The position numbers and the translations under genes were made by a program. Of a DNA stretch of 64,000 nt, positions 1 through 12,021 are shown one piece after another. Each line of letters starts with the position of its first letter. Within the stretch, counting starts at the first letter, position 1. The notes beneath the pieces were generated by a model. The model did no database searches. It was not told the DNA's origin and saw only the letters and a program-made list of their open reading frames with translations. The DNA comes from Musa acuminata AAA Group (taxonomy: Eukaryota > Streptophyta > Magnoliopsida > Zingiberales > Musaceae): positions 3,711,001-3,775,000 of the forward strand of contig NC_088357.1 of NCBI RefSeq assembly GCF_036884655.1. Direction: 5' to 3'.

Positions 1-375
1 TTATTACTAAAGAATTTCAAAAGGAAATTCATCTTGTTCCTAGTTCAAAATTCATGTTGTAGCACTTGAGGACTGTGGCGGCAATTTTTGAGTATGGATA
101 TATGATATGGTTTGAACATGAGTGTTGGATATTTATGAACAAAATCCCTCGGGATTAAATTTATAAAACATTTTGGTCTTTGATAGTTGAGATATCCTGA
201 AGTGCTTACGCATTATGTATTCATATGCGAGAATGTAATAATGTACATGATATTTGAGTTGAACATACTGCAACAGTGAGACAAAAACCGTTGAACCTTT
301 TTCTTACCAAAAAGCCATTATCTTGATTGTTGGACATGATCTGACTTTGAAGATTATATTCATTTATGCTTGTAG

Positions 376-2252
376 GTCGTAATCGGGAACCTCTGGAATG
401 GTCTGCTAGACAAAAGATTGCTGTAGGAGCTGCTCGGGGGTTGAGATATCTTCATGAGGAGTGCAGAGTTGGTTGCATAGTCCATCGGGACATGAGACCG
501 AATAACATTCTTATAACCCATGATTTTGAACCGTTGGTATGGCCTTCCATTTCTCTTCTTTATAGTTTTGATCTGACAAGGACACTTGTTGCTTTTGTGT
601 ATAAAAAAAAACTCTGGTACTTGCTGTTGTCCCCAAGTTCTGTCCAATGATGTTTAAGGATTGTTACCCATGCTGAGATAGATATTTCACTTTCTGTTTC
701 CAAACATTTATTTCAGCACTGCATTGTCTTGGGCATCTGGTGACGATATCCTTGTGCTTAATGCAGTTTAAAATTATTTCTGTATGATTGTTCGATCAGA
801 TCAAGCCTGTCCCCAAAGCTTAATTATTGAATTCATGGTTGTTCACATTTTACGAGAAACTGTAATTTCATGTCCATAAACAGAAAATTTTCCAGATTTA
901 GATTTTGTCCAAGAAGATTCTTCAGGTTGTGTTACATCTTTGTGTAAGTTCATCTTATTGTCTCTGTGATTGTTGGATATACTGATAGTTGGCAACCATT
1001 ACCTTCTAACCAAGATCAACTATCACCTCCCAGAGAAGGCAATAATATCTTGAAAAATTGCTGTAAGCATCGGTTATTTTGTGTTTTTCATGTTCTCTAC
1101 CATTCCCATGTTGCTTCTGGCTTCTTAAAGAGACAATACCTTATGATAATTTTAATATAATTTTACATATCTGCAGATAAGTGTTTAACTTTCTGAAATA
1201 TTTGTTTCACTTATAAAACTAAAAAATCTGACCTTTAAATTGTGTCCAAAAGGTTGGTGATTTTGGCCTAGCGAGATGGCAGCCTGATGGTGACCTTGGC
1301 GTGGAAACAAGAGTCATAGGCACCTTTGGGTAAAGCTTGAATCAGAGTTAAATATCTTTTACTTCCACTGCAATATATTAAATCTGAATCATCTCCATGC
1401 TTCTATTTTAGATATCTTGCTCCAGAATATGCCCAAAGTGGGCAAATTACGGAAAAAGCTGATGTGTATTCCTTCGGGGTGGTACTATTGGAGCTTGTTA
1501 CTGGACGTAAAGCTGTTGATATTAATCGACAAAAGGGCCAGCAGTGCCTGACTGAATGGGTGAGCAGAAAGTTTTCTTTGAAGAGAATGTATTGGTGCTG
1601 TACTGTGATGGTCAGATTGGAACTTGGTTATTTAGCTATACTAACATTTTGTTTTAGGTTGTAACTACAGTCAGATTTATCGCCCATCTGATTTTTTCTC
1701 TGAAGTTGGGATCTTAGACTAGCACGATTTTCTTTTATGCATATGGGCTTCTTGTTTCCTGCATCTTTGATTGATTTTGCTTGAACAGGCTCGGCCTTTG
1801 CTTGAAGAAGATGCAATCGTTGAGTTCGTAGACCCATGCTTGGGGAACTGCTACTCTGAACACGAGGTCTCCTGCATGTTGCATGCTGCGTCATTGTGCA
1901 TTAGGCGTGATCCTCAGTCAAGACCTCGAATGTCTCAGGTACGACTACATAATGTTATGACAACAAATATGAGAAGAAAATCCTCGCTTTTGGTCCTGTA
2001 CTAATGTTCTAAGCTTCATGTGTGAAGGTTCTTAGAATATTGGACGGAGATGTGGTCATGGATTCAGGCTATACTTCCACGCCTGCATATGCCAACGGAA
2101 ACCGGAGTGGATGGATGTGGCCTGACCAGCAGCAGCAACAACTTAGCATTCCAGTCAAACAGGCTATACAGGTTTCGGCTGGCAGCAAATCCTACGAGGC
2201 TTTACGGACAGCCTGGGAAAGAGAGAGGGAGAGTATCTTGCGAAGATGTTAA
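376..2252 (+). CDS. Kinase-like protein, C-terminal half (SELMODRAFT_444075-like inactive kinase family); 5' end outside window
   Basis: Five exons are visible: 376-536, 1253-1329, 1412-1559, 1789-1938 and 2028-2252, joined in phase. They encode subdomain VI onward of a protein kinase fold: a [10 protein letters not shown] catalytic-loop region, GDFGLARW, a [14 protein letters not shown] segment, [20 protein letters not shown], then [11 protein letters not shown]. The tail (residues like [18 protein letters not shown]) ends in [13 protein letters not shown]. The wording of catalytic loop, activation segment and tail matches the plant family annotated as inactive protein kinase SELMODRAFT_444075-like (Arabidopsis AT1G55200/AT3G13690 type), whose longer members carry an N-terminal USP-like domain. 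The N-lobe with the ATP-binding lysine lies upstream of the window, so activity cannot be judged; HRD and DFG aspartates are present here. Family call is from memory of motifs; subcellular role is unknown. Confidence 0.85.
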
Positions 2253-3036
2253 AGTTGGAACAGAACTATTATATGCCTATGTGCCGTGTGCAATGTGTAT
2301 TCCCATAGATTGCTCTTTTATTCTCCTTTTCGTGCTGTATTCATCACTATATCTGTATCGTATGTTAGCACATTTTGTTAGGTTCTTTTGACTCTCAATA
2401 CGCTGCTACTAATCATGTCTATGTTCATGTTTGGAGATGGATCCCTTGATATATGTAACCCTTGTGCATGTGGCCCGTCCCTCAGCACATTGTGATCTCA
2501 AATTGTTTGCTCGATTAGCTATTTAGCTTAAGTTAGTGGTTTGTTTTCAGGTGGGATGCTTCAGCATAGCTGCATCTTTATGTTATGATATTTGTCTCCA
2601 GAGAAGAGGAAAGGTGGCCGGCGATGGATGCAATGTCAAGTTAAGATTCTTCAAGTTGTGTGGGCATGACAGATATATGCCAATGCAACGCCTTTGTAGC
2701 ACAAAGTTGAAGGAACAACTGCAACAAAGGTCTGAAAACACTACTTCGCTGCTACACTATTTGGCACGCTATATAAAATGTTACAGAATACCCAAGAAGT
2801 TGGAATTAAGGTGGAGTATGATCAAAATTGTTTTAGGAAATAACAGCATGTAGAAATGTTCGGCACAAACATAATTGCAGAGTACTGTTGATAAGGCAGT
2901 TCTGATATACATAGTTAAGAAGTAAAATAAAGAACAGACACATCGTTGTTCATTAAGTTTGCCAACTCATAGATTAAGTTGTGGAGATTGCGATGTTGGC
3001 AGATTTAGGCATGATTCGGTTAAGTTACTCTCCCCT
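2253..3036. other. Intergenic, convergent gap between kinase-like gene and RGG gene
   Basis: The two neighbouring genes point toward each other, so this interval should hold both 3' UTRs. An open stretch at 2536-2853 (+) has no recognisable domain or splice support. I see no other feature. Confidence 0.5.
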
Positions 3037-6000
3037 CTACTTCCCACCAAGCGTGGGAAACTGTCCAGGATCTTCGATTGATGGAGCAGCAGCTGCTGCG
3101 AAGCTGGAACCCCCACCGCCATACGAACCTCTGAGTGGTCCACGATCACCTCTCCCCCTACCACGTCCGCGGCCACCTGGACTGTAGTATCTTCCTCCTT
3201 CGGCTGGCTTCAAGAACTCATTGATGCTTAAAGACTAACAAAGTAGAGAACCTCATCAATCAACCAAAAACTAAAAAAAACCTAACAGATAATGCTGCAT
3301 ATGAATTAAAACGTACTTTTTTGCTGCGTTCATCACGATCAGCATTTTCTTTCTTTTTCCCAAAGTCCTTGTCAGAACCCTGAAAAGACATCAAATCAAA
3401 AGCATTGTAAGAAATTTTTAAAAAATGATGTGGCACAACAGCAGGAAGAGTATGAAGCATAAAGGTCCATAGCGACGTACCAACTTAACAAAGATAGGGT
3501 CGTTTTCTTTTTTTGTTGAGAGTTGCTGCATAGACTGCAACTCCTTGTCAATTTCAACTTTCCTCTCCTCAGCCTTCATTGCAAGCAAGGCTTTCCGTTT
3601 CTCCTCCCTTATTTTCTCATACTCTTCCAAAGTCATCTCCTACACAAATGAGTCGAACAAGACTGAATATATATAACTGCCAATTTACTGTATTTAGAGT
3701 GGTATAAACTAGAAAGCCAAATATATGATCATAAAGCACACACAGTAGACCTCAACCAAAGGTAACCAAGGCACCAAGCAGTAGCATAAACCAAAAAAAA
3801 GAAAAGGATGGTCACAAGAGAATTCTGAATATACCCCTCAATATATGTTATTTACTACTCAATTTGCATATATACAGCTTAAGAATATTTTACGTCAGCA
3901 TAAATAACCCTCTGCAAGTTGACATCCCCAAACACTGAATTTTCCTACTAACTATGAAGAATAACTATGATGTCAAACCCTTCATAATAATACAAGTTCC
4001 ACAGAACTGTCAAACCACCCTTTAAAATATCTTTTCTATGTTAAATAACAAAAAAGATCTGTCTATTTATTTCACAGATTAAACAAAACCAAGGATGAAA
4101 CCAAGTCATGGAAAAAGTAGTTCATCAAAGTCATACAATGGGACACATGCAAGTATGATAAATTTTGGAGGCTACCTGATGGAATATCAATTTTAAAATG
4201 GTATATATTAATAAATATTTTAATGTTTATCGGTTCAAAAAGGAAAAATTATTTAAATCAGCCTAATGACAGCTCTCATTTTCCACAATTTTGAATCCTT
4301 AGCATAGCAAAATGTATCTTCAGAAAAATTAAATGTCAAGAGATACACAATCTTCATAATTTTTCATGATTTTAAATCTAATATTAGCACAAGAGTGTCT
4401 TATATAAAAATTAAATGTCAAACAATATATATTCTTACTTATTTAACATTTGACTATGACTGTTATACAATAAGGTTAAATTGTAGCAAATCAAAAGTAC
4501 CAACAAAAAAATAGCAATGAAGACAAATTAGCTCCTTAAAACACCTAGAAAGCCAAATAATGAGAGTAATCAACACTGATCATAAAAAATCAGTTTAATA
4601 CAAGTATGGCAGCTTCCTGAACTGAAGCATGAATAATTGCATACAAATTAGTTCAATTTACTCCATGCCTTGCAGGACCCTTCGACACTTGATGACTAAA
4701 CAGAAATGCTAAGTTCTACATTCTTATATGCAACAAAATTAGTCAATTGTGCACCAACTTGAAAGATCAGGGGCTGGAAAAGAATCTATTTTTGCCAACA
4801 GAGAAATGCAGCAGCACCAGAAAACACAAAGAAAAGGAAGGGAAGAAATGATCTACTATTCTTCACTTCCAAGTAACAAACATTTAATTCTAAACGGCAA
4901 CACGAAGAAGAAACTCAAACATGAGTACAGGAAAAGCTCGCATCTCCCTTTTGTTAAAATTGCATGTCTTGCAAGAATAAAGGAACCAAAATTCACCAAC
5001 ATAGCACGAGTTCAAAGCCTCAGTTCAAAATGTCCTGATAATCTTCCCTATGGATGGAAACACAAAACTACTTATTGAATCTCACTAGATAAACTGCAGT
5101 ATAAAACAATTTTGAAAATGCTAGTTGCAGCATAAAGCTCAACGCCAAGTGATATAAAAACAGAAATCGGGAGATGGTGGATTCAGAATCATACAACTTA
5201 CAGGGGGGAGGTCATCTATAATTTCTCCCTCTTCCTTAATTCTACTTCTCTGGATCATTTGTTCAGTTTTTCGTTCTCATTTAAATATATAGGCTGACAG
5301 AAAATATGTATATGGTTCTCAAACACAAACGTAACAACTACAAAGTACCAGTAACTTAATACTAGGAACCAAGGTTCACCATGCTGTAGCATACCGCTCA
5401 GTACAGACGGTACATACCAATATGTAGGCATGTCCTATCATACTATGTGTTGGTGGATCGGTATGGCTCGATACATACCATACCAATGACCATTCGATGG
5501 CAAACCATGCTAGGAACCAGTGATTTAAAAAGCGCTAGGCGCCAAAAGGCGCCAAGGTCCAAAAACGCCCGAGGCGCTAGGCGCTCGCCCGAGCGAAGCG
5601 AGGCGCTAAAATATAAAAATATAAAATATAATTAATAAATATAATTATTTAAAATTTTAAATAAAAATATAAAAATATATAATATAATTAATAAATATAA
5701 TCACATTAACAGTATAAACCTGCTGACGGAGAAACGAGGAAGCAGCGGCGAGCGGCGGCAGCAGCGGCGGCGAGCGGCGGTAGCAGTGGCGGCAGCGGCA
5801 GCAGCAGCGGTGAGCGGCGGCAGCGGCAGCAGCGGCGAGTGGCGGCAGCGGCAGCGGGAAAGGGAGCGGAAGGCGCGAGCAGCGGGAGGCCTCGAGGGAG
5901 GCGCGAGCAGCGGGAAGGCTCGCGGGAGGGCTCGCAGGAGGCGAGAGGGCTCGCGGGAGGCGCGAGCAGCGGGAGGGCTCGAGGGAGGCGCGAGCAGCGG

Positions 6001-8872
6001 GAAGGCTCGCGGGAGGGCTCGCTGGAGACGCGAGCAGCGAGAGGGCTCGCGGGAGGCGCGAGCAGCAGGAGGGCTCGCAGGAGGCGCGAGCAGTGAGAGG
6101 GCTCGCGGGAGGCGCGAGCATCGGGAAGGCTCGCGGGAGGCGCGAGCAGCGACAGCGGCGAGCAGCGGCAGCGGGAGCAGCGGCAGCGAGCGACGAGATC
6201 GCGATCGGGATCGGCAGCGACAGCAGGTTAGGGTTGGGGTTATATCGGTTTAGTTGGTTCGATTGAACCAACTAACAACCGAACCAGGACCGAACCAGGA
6301 CTGAACCAGACCTAAAATTCTGGTTCGGTTTACCCAGGCGCTCGCCCGAAGCGCCCAGCGCCTGGGCTCGGGCGAGCGCCCAGGCGGCGCCTGATTGAAG
6401 CGCGCCGCCTGGGACATTAGCGAGGCGCTCGGGCCTCGCCTCGCCTCGCCCGAGCGCCTAGGCGAGCGCCCGAGCGCCTTTTGCAATCACTGCTAGGAAC
6501 CAACATTGTATCTCACATTTAATTATATATGATGGTAAGCGCTTTGAAGCTTCATACAAGGAACATAACTGTACCACCAATAAGTCATCACAAACTTGGA
6601 AAGCAAATTTCTACTCAAACTAGCCGTCCCCATATTTCAATATCATGACAAATTTCCACCAAACATTAGGAAACAAGAAACTATTACCAGTGGCACACTG
6701 AATTGTGATCATTCTTTTCTCTATGTAGTATGCACAATGCATAGGAAAAAAGGTCCTGATAAATAAAGTTCTCGTGTATACAATGTCAAAACAAGTCCTG
6801 TATCCACATACAAAAGCAAGAAATAACAAAAAAAAATCAACCTGACCTGTGAGTGATAACGAATACATGCTAAAACTATACCAAGATGATCAGTTACTTA
6901 AACATGATATCTAAACCTTCAAAACTCAAAACAGTATACAAAACTCATATTAATGGAAATATTGACTGATAAAATTTTCAGAACATTTAACACTTGAGAA
7001 ACATGCACAACAATTAGAGATGTCATAATAACAATGTTAATATGGATAATTGGAGCTATAAGAGAGGATAAACTAAGAAAGGTTTACACTCAGAATAAAG
7101 ATGCAATCCTGACAGAGGATCATTGGGAGAAACCAAAATAAACGAGAATGGACAATTTCCAATGGAAATATGTAGAAAACCCTATTAGATGAGGTAAATC
7201 AATTACGATTAGTAGTACAAGGAGGTATAGGGAAATCTAACAAAACATTACTAGAGAATAAAATAAAAGACTGCTCCAGTTTTACCCGTGATGTTACTAT
7301 TACAAGAGTTGCATGGTGGAAAAACACTCATGTAGTTGAACCCAAACAATTCGGACATTATGATTGTTGTGAATTATTGTTGTTGCAGATTTGCAGGGTC
7401 ACCATGGAGGTAAATAAACAATTAGTTTAGAAATGAAAAGAACAGGGCAAAAATAGCTAGTCTCTGTATATTTGCTGAAAGGTAAGAAAAAAATTAGAAC
7501 TCAGCATAATAAACGTGTGATCCGAATATCTCTGTCAAGTTGCTAAAAAACTATTAATTGAAGTCCATAACAAATCTACTGTGAGCTGACTGTAATTTTT
7601 TTGTGGATCAACCAAACATGATAATAGAAACATCAAATACATGACTGTTTGACAAGAATATCCTATTTTAACAAAAAAAAAAAATACTTTGAGCCATAAA
7701 ATAGTTAAGAGCAGCAATGCCAAAATCATGCATGTAATAGAAGCTGACCTTATCCTCTTCCTTTTCTTCTGCCTCATTGGTTGTACCCTCCTTGTTTTCC
7801 TTGCTCTCCTCGGTTGCTGGTGTCTTCTCCTGTTCTTGCTGTTTCTCAGTAACAAGCATTTTATCATCAAAGTTTAGCACCTCATCCTTTTCCCTGTCAC
7901 AAAAGAGTTCCACAAGAAACAACAAGCTCATTAACGGGAACTGCAAACAAAGATTCAACTAAATGGTTCTTAGCAAACATGTACCACTAACAAAAGAAAA
8001 ATCTTAACTGTGCAAGAGTTTCATCAGCTACGGTTCCCCAGTTACCACGACCTGCTCCATCGCGTTTCATCTCATAACCACGGCCAGTGCCACTCCGCCG
8101 CTCATACAACCTACGTGGTGAGCGTTCAGAGTCACCTCCAGATTCGTCATTCCCATAGCCACCACGACCCCGAAATCCACCACGTCGGCCGCCACCGAAA
8201 GGCTGGCGTGGCGGTCGTTCCTTCTCTTGAACTTTATCAGCTTCAACGTCTTCGCCTCCACCCCCATATCCCCCGGAGAAACCGTTGGCATTATCATTCC
8301 CGAAGTCACGATTAGGGGCAAGGCCTCCACTTCGACCACCTCTTCCGCGTCCAAGCCCGCCACGTCCAAACCCACCTCGCCCAGTCCCGCCACGTGCTGG
8401 TGCAGCATTGTTCCTCGCTTCTCTCGCCTCCCTCACTGTACAACGAAAGAGAACAACGGAACCAAGAAAAATAATACATTATCGAACCAAAATGGCAAAA
8501 TATTGCTATTTAATTAACATATAGACTACGAAAATTAGATAAGACATTTAGTTCATCATTAAAAATGAGGAAAAATAGAGAACTTGATCGAAAAGCAGAA
8601 AAATCTCAGATTTGATGGAAAACATCATAAAAAAAAAACCTTTTTTTTCCCAGAAATATCACAATGAGTCAAACCAAATCCATTCAGGACCAACCGGCTT
8701 GAGCAGGCGGAACTGGTTTAGCGGGGAGCTTCGCCGCTGCCGGGGAAGCGGCGGCGGAGGCTGGCGCATCAGGCTTCTTGGCCGCCATCTTCTGCTGGTG
8801 AGCGGCGATGAGTTGCGACGGGTCATCATTGTCGTCGTCTCCGAGGAGATCGAACGGGTTCGCGGTGGCCAT
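3037..8872 (-). CDS. RGG-repeat nuclear RNA-binding protein (RGGA / Stm1-HABP4 family)
   Basis: Six exons on the minus strand: 8695-8872, 8009-8435, 7749-7893, 3481-3639, 3317-3379 and 3037-3234 (1170 nt, 389 aa). The start ATG at 8872 gives MATANPFDLLGDDDNDD, the typical Stm1-like N-terminus. Exon 2 is rich in RGG/GRGG repeats. Exon 3 is very acidic and lysine-rich. Exons 4-5 carry MTLEEYEKIREEKRKAL, the HABP4/PAI-RBP1 core, and a DFGKKKENADRDERSKK stretch. Exon 6 has a second GRGRGRGDRG patch and ends in EDPGQFPTLGGK. The order matches plant RGG repeats nuclear RNA binding protein A; Arabidopsis members are of similar length (about 355-360 aa). Family members bind RNA and associate with ribosomes or nuclei. 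Intron 3 (3640-7748) is unusually long and contains the transposons listed separately. Initiation could also use a weak upstream GTG, but ATG 8872 fits the family. Confidence 0.93.
5371..5509. mobile_element. Small nested MITE-like insertion
   Basis: A segment of about 139 bp begins AAGGTTCACCATG and ends GGCAAACCATG, so its ends resemble an imperfect terminal inverted repeat (GGTTCACCAT versus GGTTTGCCAT in reverse complement). It is bordered by CTAGGAACC at 5362-5370 and again at 5510-5518, a 9-bp direct repeat consistent with a target-site duplication. The inside is a degenerate 'gtacataccaatatg' type sequence. It lies in intron 3 of the RGG gene. Exact ends are ambiguous by about two bases because AA follows both copies in the reconstructed site. 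Confidence 0.45.
5519..6491. mobile_element. Non-autonomous DNA transposon (Mutator-like MITE), 973 bp
   Basis: The element starts AGTGATTTAAAAAGCGCT and ends with the inverted counterpart, GAGCGCCTTTTGCAATCACT. It is flanked by a perfect 10-bp direct repeat GCTAGGAACC at 5509-5518 and 6492-6501. A 9-11 bp target-site duplication is the Mutator-superfamily hallmark. The ends carry stacked 'aggcgc/gcgcct' motifs; the centre is GC-rich tandem repeat, then a stretch of 'gaaccaggaccgaacca' repeats. There is no transposase, so it would depend on an element elsewhere. It sits in intron 3 of the RGG gene. A hAT origin is less likely because those make 8-bp duplications. Confidence 0.7.
5870..6160. 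repeat. GC-rich tandem repeat, roughly 27-bp unit
   Basis: About ten imperfect copies of a unit like GAGGGCTCGCGGGAGGCG followed by CGAGCAGCG run through the interior of the transposon. The repeat keeps several reading frames open on both strands by composition alone. I do not call any protein here. Confidence 0.8.
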
Positions 8873-11063
8873 CTCCACAGAGGGTCCTCTCGAGCGCCTG
8901 CCTCAGCGCGGCAGCAGTAGAATCTCGTAACTAGAACAGTAGCCTCCCCGACGCGATCTCCATAAGAAGCACTAGAAGAATCGGAGACGAGAAGTCTCAC
9001 GGGGCAGAAGAAAGCTAGGGTTTTGGTGGCGCGGAGAGATGAAGTAGGCAAAGAGAAACCCTAGCCGCACTCTTCCACCACGGGCTTCCATCCAGAAAAC
9101 CTAATCCCTTCTCCCCCCTCGAAATTGTTAATTTATTGTTCTGTGAGATTAAATGACGACTTTATTCACACTGTGGAGACTTATTTACATGGTCATCATT
9201 AACTAGCGAGAAGAAAAGCATGGGCATTTTAGGTACTTGAGTTGCTCCGTGGGCGTTCACGGGATTGTAGCGTGCTCTCCTGGGACAGGAAGAGCACGTG
9301 GACCGAACCCGAAGCGTGATGATAAGATCGTGCGGATGAGATTGTTCCGCGTTCTCGTCAGATTTATGAGAAGGGTATTCGTTGCATCAAGAATCGAATC
9401 CGAATCTCCAAGTGATGGACGCATATAGTTCGATTTGAGGATGATGGACCAGATTCGTATCCGTGTTCCTGATCGTTTTGGCCTATAGGAAACCGCACGC
9501 ATATCAATACACATCAAATGTATGATCGAATTTAAAATGAATAAATAGATCCAAAACCATATGGTATAGAATAATGCGAAACATCTAATCGAGAGAATCA
9601 TTTAAATATATAAAAATTAAAAATCAAGATAAAAGTAATTTAAACATGTACAATAAAAAAGCATGAATACATATATGAATATATAATCTTACGTAATTAG
9701 TTATTTTTAGCATTATAATTTTTTTACTTTTAGAAAACTATATTAATATACTTATATTTACGAAAACGAAAGATTGAGATTCTTATATGGAATTAAACAA
9801 ATAATTTTATAAGATTAACGAGAGATAAAGATTTTTGTTGAAGCAACGAGATTAAATGTTTTATTTTTAAAAATATAAAGATTTTAATATAATTTAAAAA
9901 AATTAAAATTAAAATATTAAGAATAATTAATTAGACATGAGCAATAATTTCTTGGATCCATGGTTTTTCAATAAAATTAAATCACAAGACACAGTAGAAG
10001 AGGAACAGAAGAAATATTATATTTTCTCTGGCTTTGGATAAGATCAACTTGTTTGATTTCTTATATATATTAAGTGAATGAGAGAGGACATGTTTGCTTA
10101 TGTTCTGCTCCAAAAATGGAAATGGCAAGGAGGTTGAGTCTGCAGTTGGATCAGGTGAATGGAACCTCAATGGTGGTCGTCCTCCTCGTTGGCAACCATC
10201 AAGCTGATGTGATGTGCTCCACCTCCATGGTGGTCGATCAACGGATGATGTATCTTTCAATGCAAATACTCCCTAAAAGCTAATGAAAGGATTGGTTAGA
10301 GGACAAGAGACATCCTTGTCATGCAGCAACCACCACAGTAAGTCCATGACAATATAGATTAGCACACTATCTGCTCGATGGACTAATAATGCACCTCATG
10401 ATGTGATTGCCCATAGTGACTTCAATCGCATAATATTTGCCTCGACTTGCTCACAGAAATGATACAGGGGAAGCTGAAGCATAATTTTCTATCTCTCAAC
10501 AAGTCTTAATAGATTCAAAGATGCAGAGCATTCTTATCCATCAGTAAAGCATTAGAAAAGAGTGAAATAGCATGGAACTATGTGAGATATCAGCAACCAA
10601 GGCAGCATCACAACAAAGCACTTGAGAATGACATGAAAAGCAGAGTCAATCACATATCCTCTTCTCTGTTACCAATCTTATCATCTTTGAAGGGAAGAAA
10701 TGGGGTTCAGTACAAGTAGCTATCGCTTGTGCATACATATGATTCATGAATACTATTATCAAAATGTTGCTTTTTTGATCTGGCCTATGATTAATACTGC
10801 CCTTAAGATTAACAAAGCAGTGATACATGGATTTCCACATGCCAAGTGATAGCAGTACCAATAATGACATTTGCACTACTGTACTATATATCTTATTTAA
10901 TTAATAGGTTGACACCAAGGCAAGTATATGTTCCCCGTGGTAAATTGAGCTTGCCTTTTCAATCCATATTAGGAGGTAGTGGTGGTATATCTAGTAGTCT
11001 ATCCTTCCAATCAATCCTGCAGGTGTCTCTGTGCTTCTGGGAAAAGATCTGTGGTGGCTGAGG
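8873..11063. other. Intergenic between divergently transcribed RGG gene and MYB gene
   Basis: The 200 bp upstream of the RGG start probably holds its 5' UTR and promoter. From about 9500 to 9960 the sequence is strongly AT-rich. No gene, RNA or clear transposon is visible. The MYB promoter should lie in the last kilobase. Confidence 0.5.
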
Positions 11064-12021
11064 ATGGAAAGGAAATGCTGTGAAATTGTGGAGAGTGAGC
11101 TTAACTCGAGGAATTCAATCAGCCCGAGAAGGATGGTGGGAGGTGGATTGAGACTCTTCGGTATGCAGCTTGAGATGGCGGCTTCCCCCATGAAGAAGTG
11201 TTTCAGCACCGACTGCCTCACCTGTCCTGCCGCTGCTTCATCTTCCCCTTCCCCGTCGTCATCTTCTTCTCTTGTTTCTATTGATGAAACCGCTGAGAAG
11301 ACCTCTAATGGCTATCTCTCTGATGGCCTGGTTGTCAGAACTCAAGAACGCAAGAAAGGTAAAGCAATTCCTGTTCTTCTCGGTTCAGCTTCTGTGGCTA
11401 AGTTTGCATTGATTTCTCGTGTTCAGGAGTTGCTTGGACGGAGGAAGAGCACAAACTATTCCTAGCAGGGCTTGAGAGACTCGGAAGGGGAGATTGGCGA
11501 GGCATCTCTCGCAACTTTGTGACCACAAGAACACCAACTCAAGTGGCCAGTCATGCCCAGAAATATTTCCTGCGACAGAGCGGCCTCAACAAGAAGAAGC
11601 GTCGTTCCAGTCTCTTCGATGTGGTAAATCGCTCTCCGTCTGCTGCATTCACTATCATACCGCTTCTACTAATCCAAACATAGATCAGGTCTCGAGTCAT
11701 GAGATTGCAGCTCAAATCGGTCACTCTCCGAAGCTAGAAGAGCATTCCCCTGTTCTGTCACTTGGCACAACATGCCGCAGAATCCCTGAGACCGCTGTTT
11801 TCGATCTCAACACTTCGGAACAAGAATCAGAAACCCACATTTCTTCATGCCTCAGTCTGATGCATAATTGCTCCATCAGCACGGTATCACAGTCGTATTC
11901 CTTGGTGGAAGTGCATCACGAGCAACCATGTCATGTGGATTTAGACCTCAGCATATCCACATCGAGGCCAAATCACAATCTTGAGACCTCAATCAGCGGT
12001 CTGGTATTCGAGATCATCTGA
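11064..12021 (+). CDS. MYB-related transcription factor, single SHAQKYF-type repeat
   Basis: Three exons, 11064-11358, 11427-11623 and 11689-12021, join in phase. Exon 1 carries LRLFGMQLE (the R/K-LFG motif seen before the MYB repeat in KUA1/MYBS3 and MYBD-like proteins), [10 protein letters not shown], a serine-rich run and ERKKG. Exon 2 encodes [47 protein letters not shown] and [11 protein letters not shown], the plant single-MYB domain that binds the I-box/TATCC-type element. The tail has DLNTSEQ and VDLDLSIS, which resemble EAR-type LxLxL repression motifs. The usual N-terminal CSHCGHNGHNSRTC zinc knuckle is absent from exon 1. An in-frame upstream ATG at 11031 would add 11 residues. Intron 2 is only 65 bp, so that junction is the least certain; without it the frame ends at a TAG near 11681-11683. 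Confidence 0.85.

Noticed and set aside
4749..5078. 109-codon plus-strand ORF in the long RGG intron
   Set aside because: Antisense to the intron, no recognisable domain, composition like surrounding AT-rich DNA.
5657..6271. Long open frames on both strands (204 and 155 codons) in the GC-rich tandem repeat
   Set aside because: They are low-complexity Ala/Arg/Ser/Pro runs produced by a 27-bp repeat inside a transposon within an intron; no domain or splice support.
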